From Cryptomeria japonica (taxonomy: Eukaryota > Streptophyta > Pinopsida > Cupressales > Cupressaceae), in contig NC_081406.1 of NCBI RefSeq assembly GCF_030272615.1, forward strand, positions 167,977,361 to 168,041,360: 64,000 bases of DNA, in the 5' to 3' direction. Positions 62,280 to 64,000 of the stretch are shown piece after piece; positions within the stretch are counted from its first letter, which is position 1, and each line of letters starts with the position of its first letter. The translations under genes and the position numbers were made by a program. The notes beneath the pieces are model-generated. The model searched no databases, was not told the DNA's origin, and was given only the letters and a program-made list of their open reading frames with translations.

Positions 62280-62975
62280 TCTTCATTCAAGGAGTTTTTG
62301 ATGTTTTTGTTCTTGTTTAGATTGAGGTGGAAGGGAAAATACTTGCTATCTCTAACTTGCTTATAGGCAAGTCAAATCCTTAGTTTAGGAACTCACTCAT
62401 TGGAAGATTCTACGGTAATTATCCCAACATTGATGGTATTAGAAGATGGGTGATTTGGAAGTGGGATCTAAGACGTAAGGTTGAGATTGTTGCTAAGCTG
62501 ATTTTTTTTTTTTCTGTATTCTCATTTTCCAACATGGATAATTGCTCAAGGACCCTTTAAGATGGTCCTTAGTTTCTGAGGTAGAATGGCCCTAGCCTTA
62601 AATTTTGAGCTCCAGTTTTAATTCTATCAGTGATGATTACACCAAGTTCCCTGTGTGGGTTAGACTATCCAGACTACCTTTTGAATATTGGGATGAAGAA
62701 GTTTTAATGCTAATAGAAAACACTTTTGAGTTGTACTTTAATGCTGATTTGATCACAAAATTTAAGAAGGATTTTCTCTTTGCTCGATTTTGTGTGCTTG
62801 TGGAGAAAATCAAGAAATTCCCATATGAAGTTACCCTTTCTTCTAAATATGGCAATTGGGTGTAGTAGATTGAAATTGAAGAATCTTCAATTGTTTGCTA
62901 CTATTATAGTAAAGTGAGTCATATTATTGCTAGCAGCCTAACAATAAGAAATTTGTTTGGAGGAAAATGGAACAA
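62280..62975 (+). pseudogene. DUF4283 / zinc-knuckle protein remnant, LINE ORF1-like
   Basis: The reading is broken but shows blocks of the plant DUF4283 family: GKFYG-like 'GRFYGNYPNIDGIRRW' near 62402, FSFSNMDN near 62523, then an intact stretch at 62605-62865 with YTKFPVWVRLSRLPFEYWDEE, LMLIENTFELYFNADLITK and FARFCVLVEKIKKFP. A remnant of a CCHC knuckle follows (V-C-Y-Y-Y-S-K-V-S-H, cysteines lost). In plants this domain pair occurs as ORF1 of LINE retrotransposons and in related gag-like proteins that bind RNA. No reverse transcriptase follows in the window. Several TAG stops and at least one frameshift. Confidence 0.7.
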
Positions 62976-63800
62976 ACATTAGTTGTTGTGGAAGAGTACA
63001 TTACTACTCGGGATGCACAAAGGGAAGAAAGTAGGGGGAAAGTATTTGTTGACCATATATAGATGTATACCTCTTTCAAGGATTCAATGTTGAATGATAA
63101 ATCTTCTTGTGAACTTATATATGTCCTTGTGCAAAAAAAAAAGAAGTTTTAGAGCTGAAAGACTGATACGCTATGAAGAAAAAATCTTTGGAACAATTTG
63201 ATTTCAAACTACCCTAACTTTGAATTAGTTGATTGTAAAAAATATCTTTTTATTGTGGTTTCGTTGATTCTCTGGACTGTCCTTTTCAGCTCTATAATGT
63301 TTATTGCTTGATTTATTGTCTTTTTTAATTCTGTAATACTTATTGCTTAATCTTTCTTTGTATGCAAACCCTTTCAAAATCTTTACTTACCTTACCAATG
63401 ACAAATATTGAACAAACTTGGGAATATCTGTGTCCTAGAACCACTTATGGATTTGAATTTGAACCCATCACATGGAATCTAATGCGGCTCTACTTTGAGA
63501 AATTCGTGCATTAGACTCGGTCAATTCTAAACCATTCTTGACGCATATGTCACAGCTTTTTCTAGATTCTCTTCCATTTGAGGCTTGAAAAGTTCTCAAA
63601 TTTTCGTCGGCAGCTGTTAACGAAACTTCAGATCATCCTCCATGATACCCTTCGAATTTTAATTTTAGTTATTTGTATGGGCTATGTATGAGAAGCTCTC
63701 CTTTCCCTGTACAGTTATTTGGACTACTCATTGCTATGCAGTTGTTAGTATCATATGTCTTTCCTGGCTTTTCTTGTTGATATATTATATTTGCTGTTCA
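62976..63800. other. Spacer, possible upstream region or 5' UTR intron of the next gene
   Basis: No repeats or coding similarity seen. The last part is T-rich and ends in the pyrimidine tract before the candidate splice acceptor at 63809. I cannot identify a transcription start or splice donor. Confidence 0.35.
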
Positions 63801-63809
63801 TTCTTGCAG
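63801..63809 (+). promoter_or_regulatory. Candidate splice acceptor upstream of a small ORF
   Basis: TTCTTGCAG, preceded by a T-rich tract, is a good match to the plant 3' splice-site pattern. It would place the ATG at 63822 shortly after a 5' UTR intron. Confidence 0.35.
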
Positions 63810-63821
63810 TAAGCTTGCATC

Positions 63822-63986
63822 ATGGCTTTCCACCATATGTATTTTATGGTGTGCATCGCTTATTTGTATGGTCTCTTCTTCATAACTGGACAAGTTCAGG
63901 CAGCACCCACAGACATGAATGAAAGTACATGGCAATTTCATTACTTTTACATGTGTTTCACTTCACTTATCTGGACTCACATTTGA
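63822..63986 (+). CDS. Possible first coding exon of a secreted host protein
   Basis: ATG at 63822 opens 54 codons with a signal-peptide-like start: MAFHHMYFMVCIAYLYGLFF, then I-T-G-Q-V-Q-A-A, a plausible signal peptidase site (A-x-A-like, VQA-AP). After residue 34 or so the sequence GAAAGTACATGG could contain a splice donor (GTACAT at 63925), so the exon may end there and the gene may continue beyond the window; otherwise the frame ends at TGA 63984-63986. It is one of the few places in the window not explained by a transposable element. I do not recognise the protein. It could also be chance: hydrophobic open frames of this length are common in T-rich DNA. Confidence 0.35.
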   Translation: MAFHHMYFMVCIAYLYGLFFITGQVQAAPTDMNESTWQFHYFYMCFTSLIWTHI

Positions 63987-64000
63987 TAATCTCTAATCCT

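Overview
The window looks like plant nuclear DNA from a large, retrotransposon-dominated genome. My best guess is a gymnosperm, probably a conifer, but this rests on general character only: long decayed LTR elements, AT-rich spacers and nested insertions. There is no rRNA, tRNA, CRISPR array or bacterial-type operon. Nearly all protein-coding similarity is to Ty1/copia and Ty3/gypsy proteins, and every such frame is broken. The only candidates for something else are a DUF4283-type remnant (62280-62975) and a possible first exon of a host gene at the right edge (63822).

Layout. (1) 588-8504, minus: a gag-only element of Tat/Athila type with two 1.27-kb LTRs and target-site duplication (TSD) CCTCC. 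(2) 8804-12734: a 3.9-kb solo LTR, TSD GGACA. (3) 13445-16245, minus: a truncated gypsy gag-protease with leader and LTR. (4) 16246-26711, plus: copia element A, missing its 5' end and split by a minus-strand non-autonomous copia element (17726-24489, TSD AGACA). That inserted element has half a gag plus an unrecognised second reading frame of about 990 codons where pol should be. (5) 26712-29429, plus: the 3' half of copia element B with its LTR. (6) 29660-30447: a solo LTR, TSD CATAC. (7) 31476-34317, minus: a non-coding short-LTR element with a GC-rich core. (8) 36227-61075, plus: copia element C (TSD AAATG). It was split first by chromovirus D (38179-51680, TSD AAACT) and by a second 4-kb solo LTR (55383-59446, TSD CTTAG). 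Chromovirus D itself carries a solo LTR (48389-49867, TSD ATAAT) in its right LTR. (9) 61137-61504, minus: a miniature LTR element with a 54-bp interior. (10) 61505-64000: low-complexity DNA, the DUF4283 remnant and the possible host exon.

How the parts relate. TSDs and LTR termini (TG...CA) give exact element borders. Removing the inserts restores continuous reading frames in copia A and copia C, which fixes the order of insertion. Autonomous-type but dead polyproteins (copia A, B, C and chromovirus D) sit beside elements that lack pol (588-8504, 17726-24489, 31476-34317, 61137-61504). These must have used enzymes made elsewhere; matching primer sites and polypurine tracts suggest a copia C-like partner for 17726-24489. 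Most stops in the decayed frames are TAG at positions where CAG or TGG is expected, as expected from deamination of methylated cytosines.
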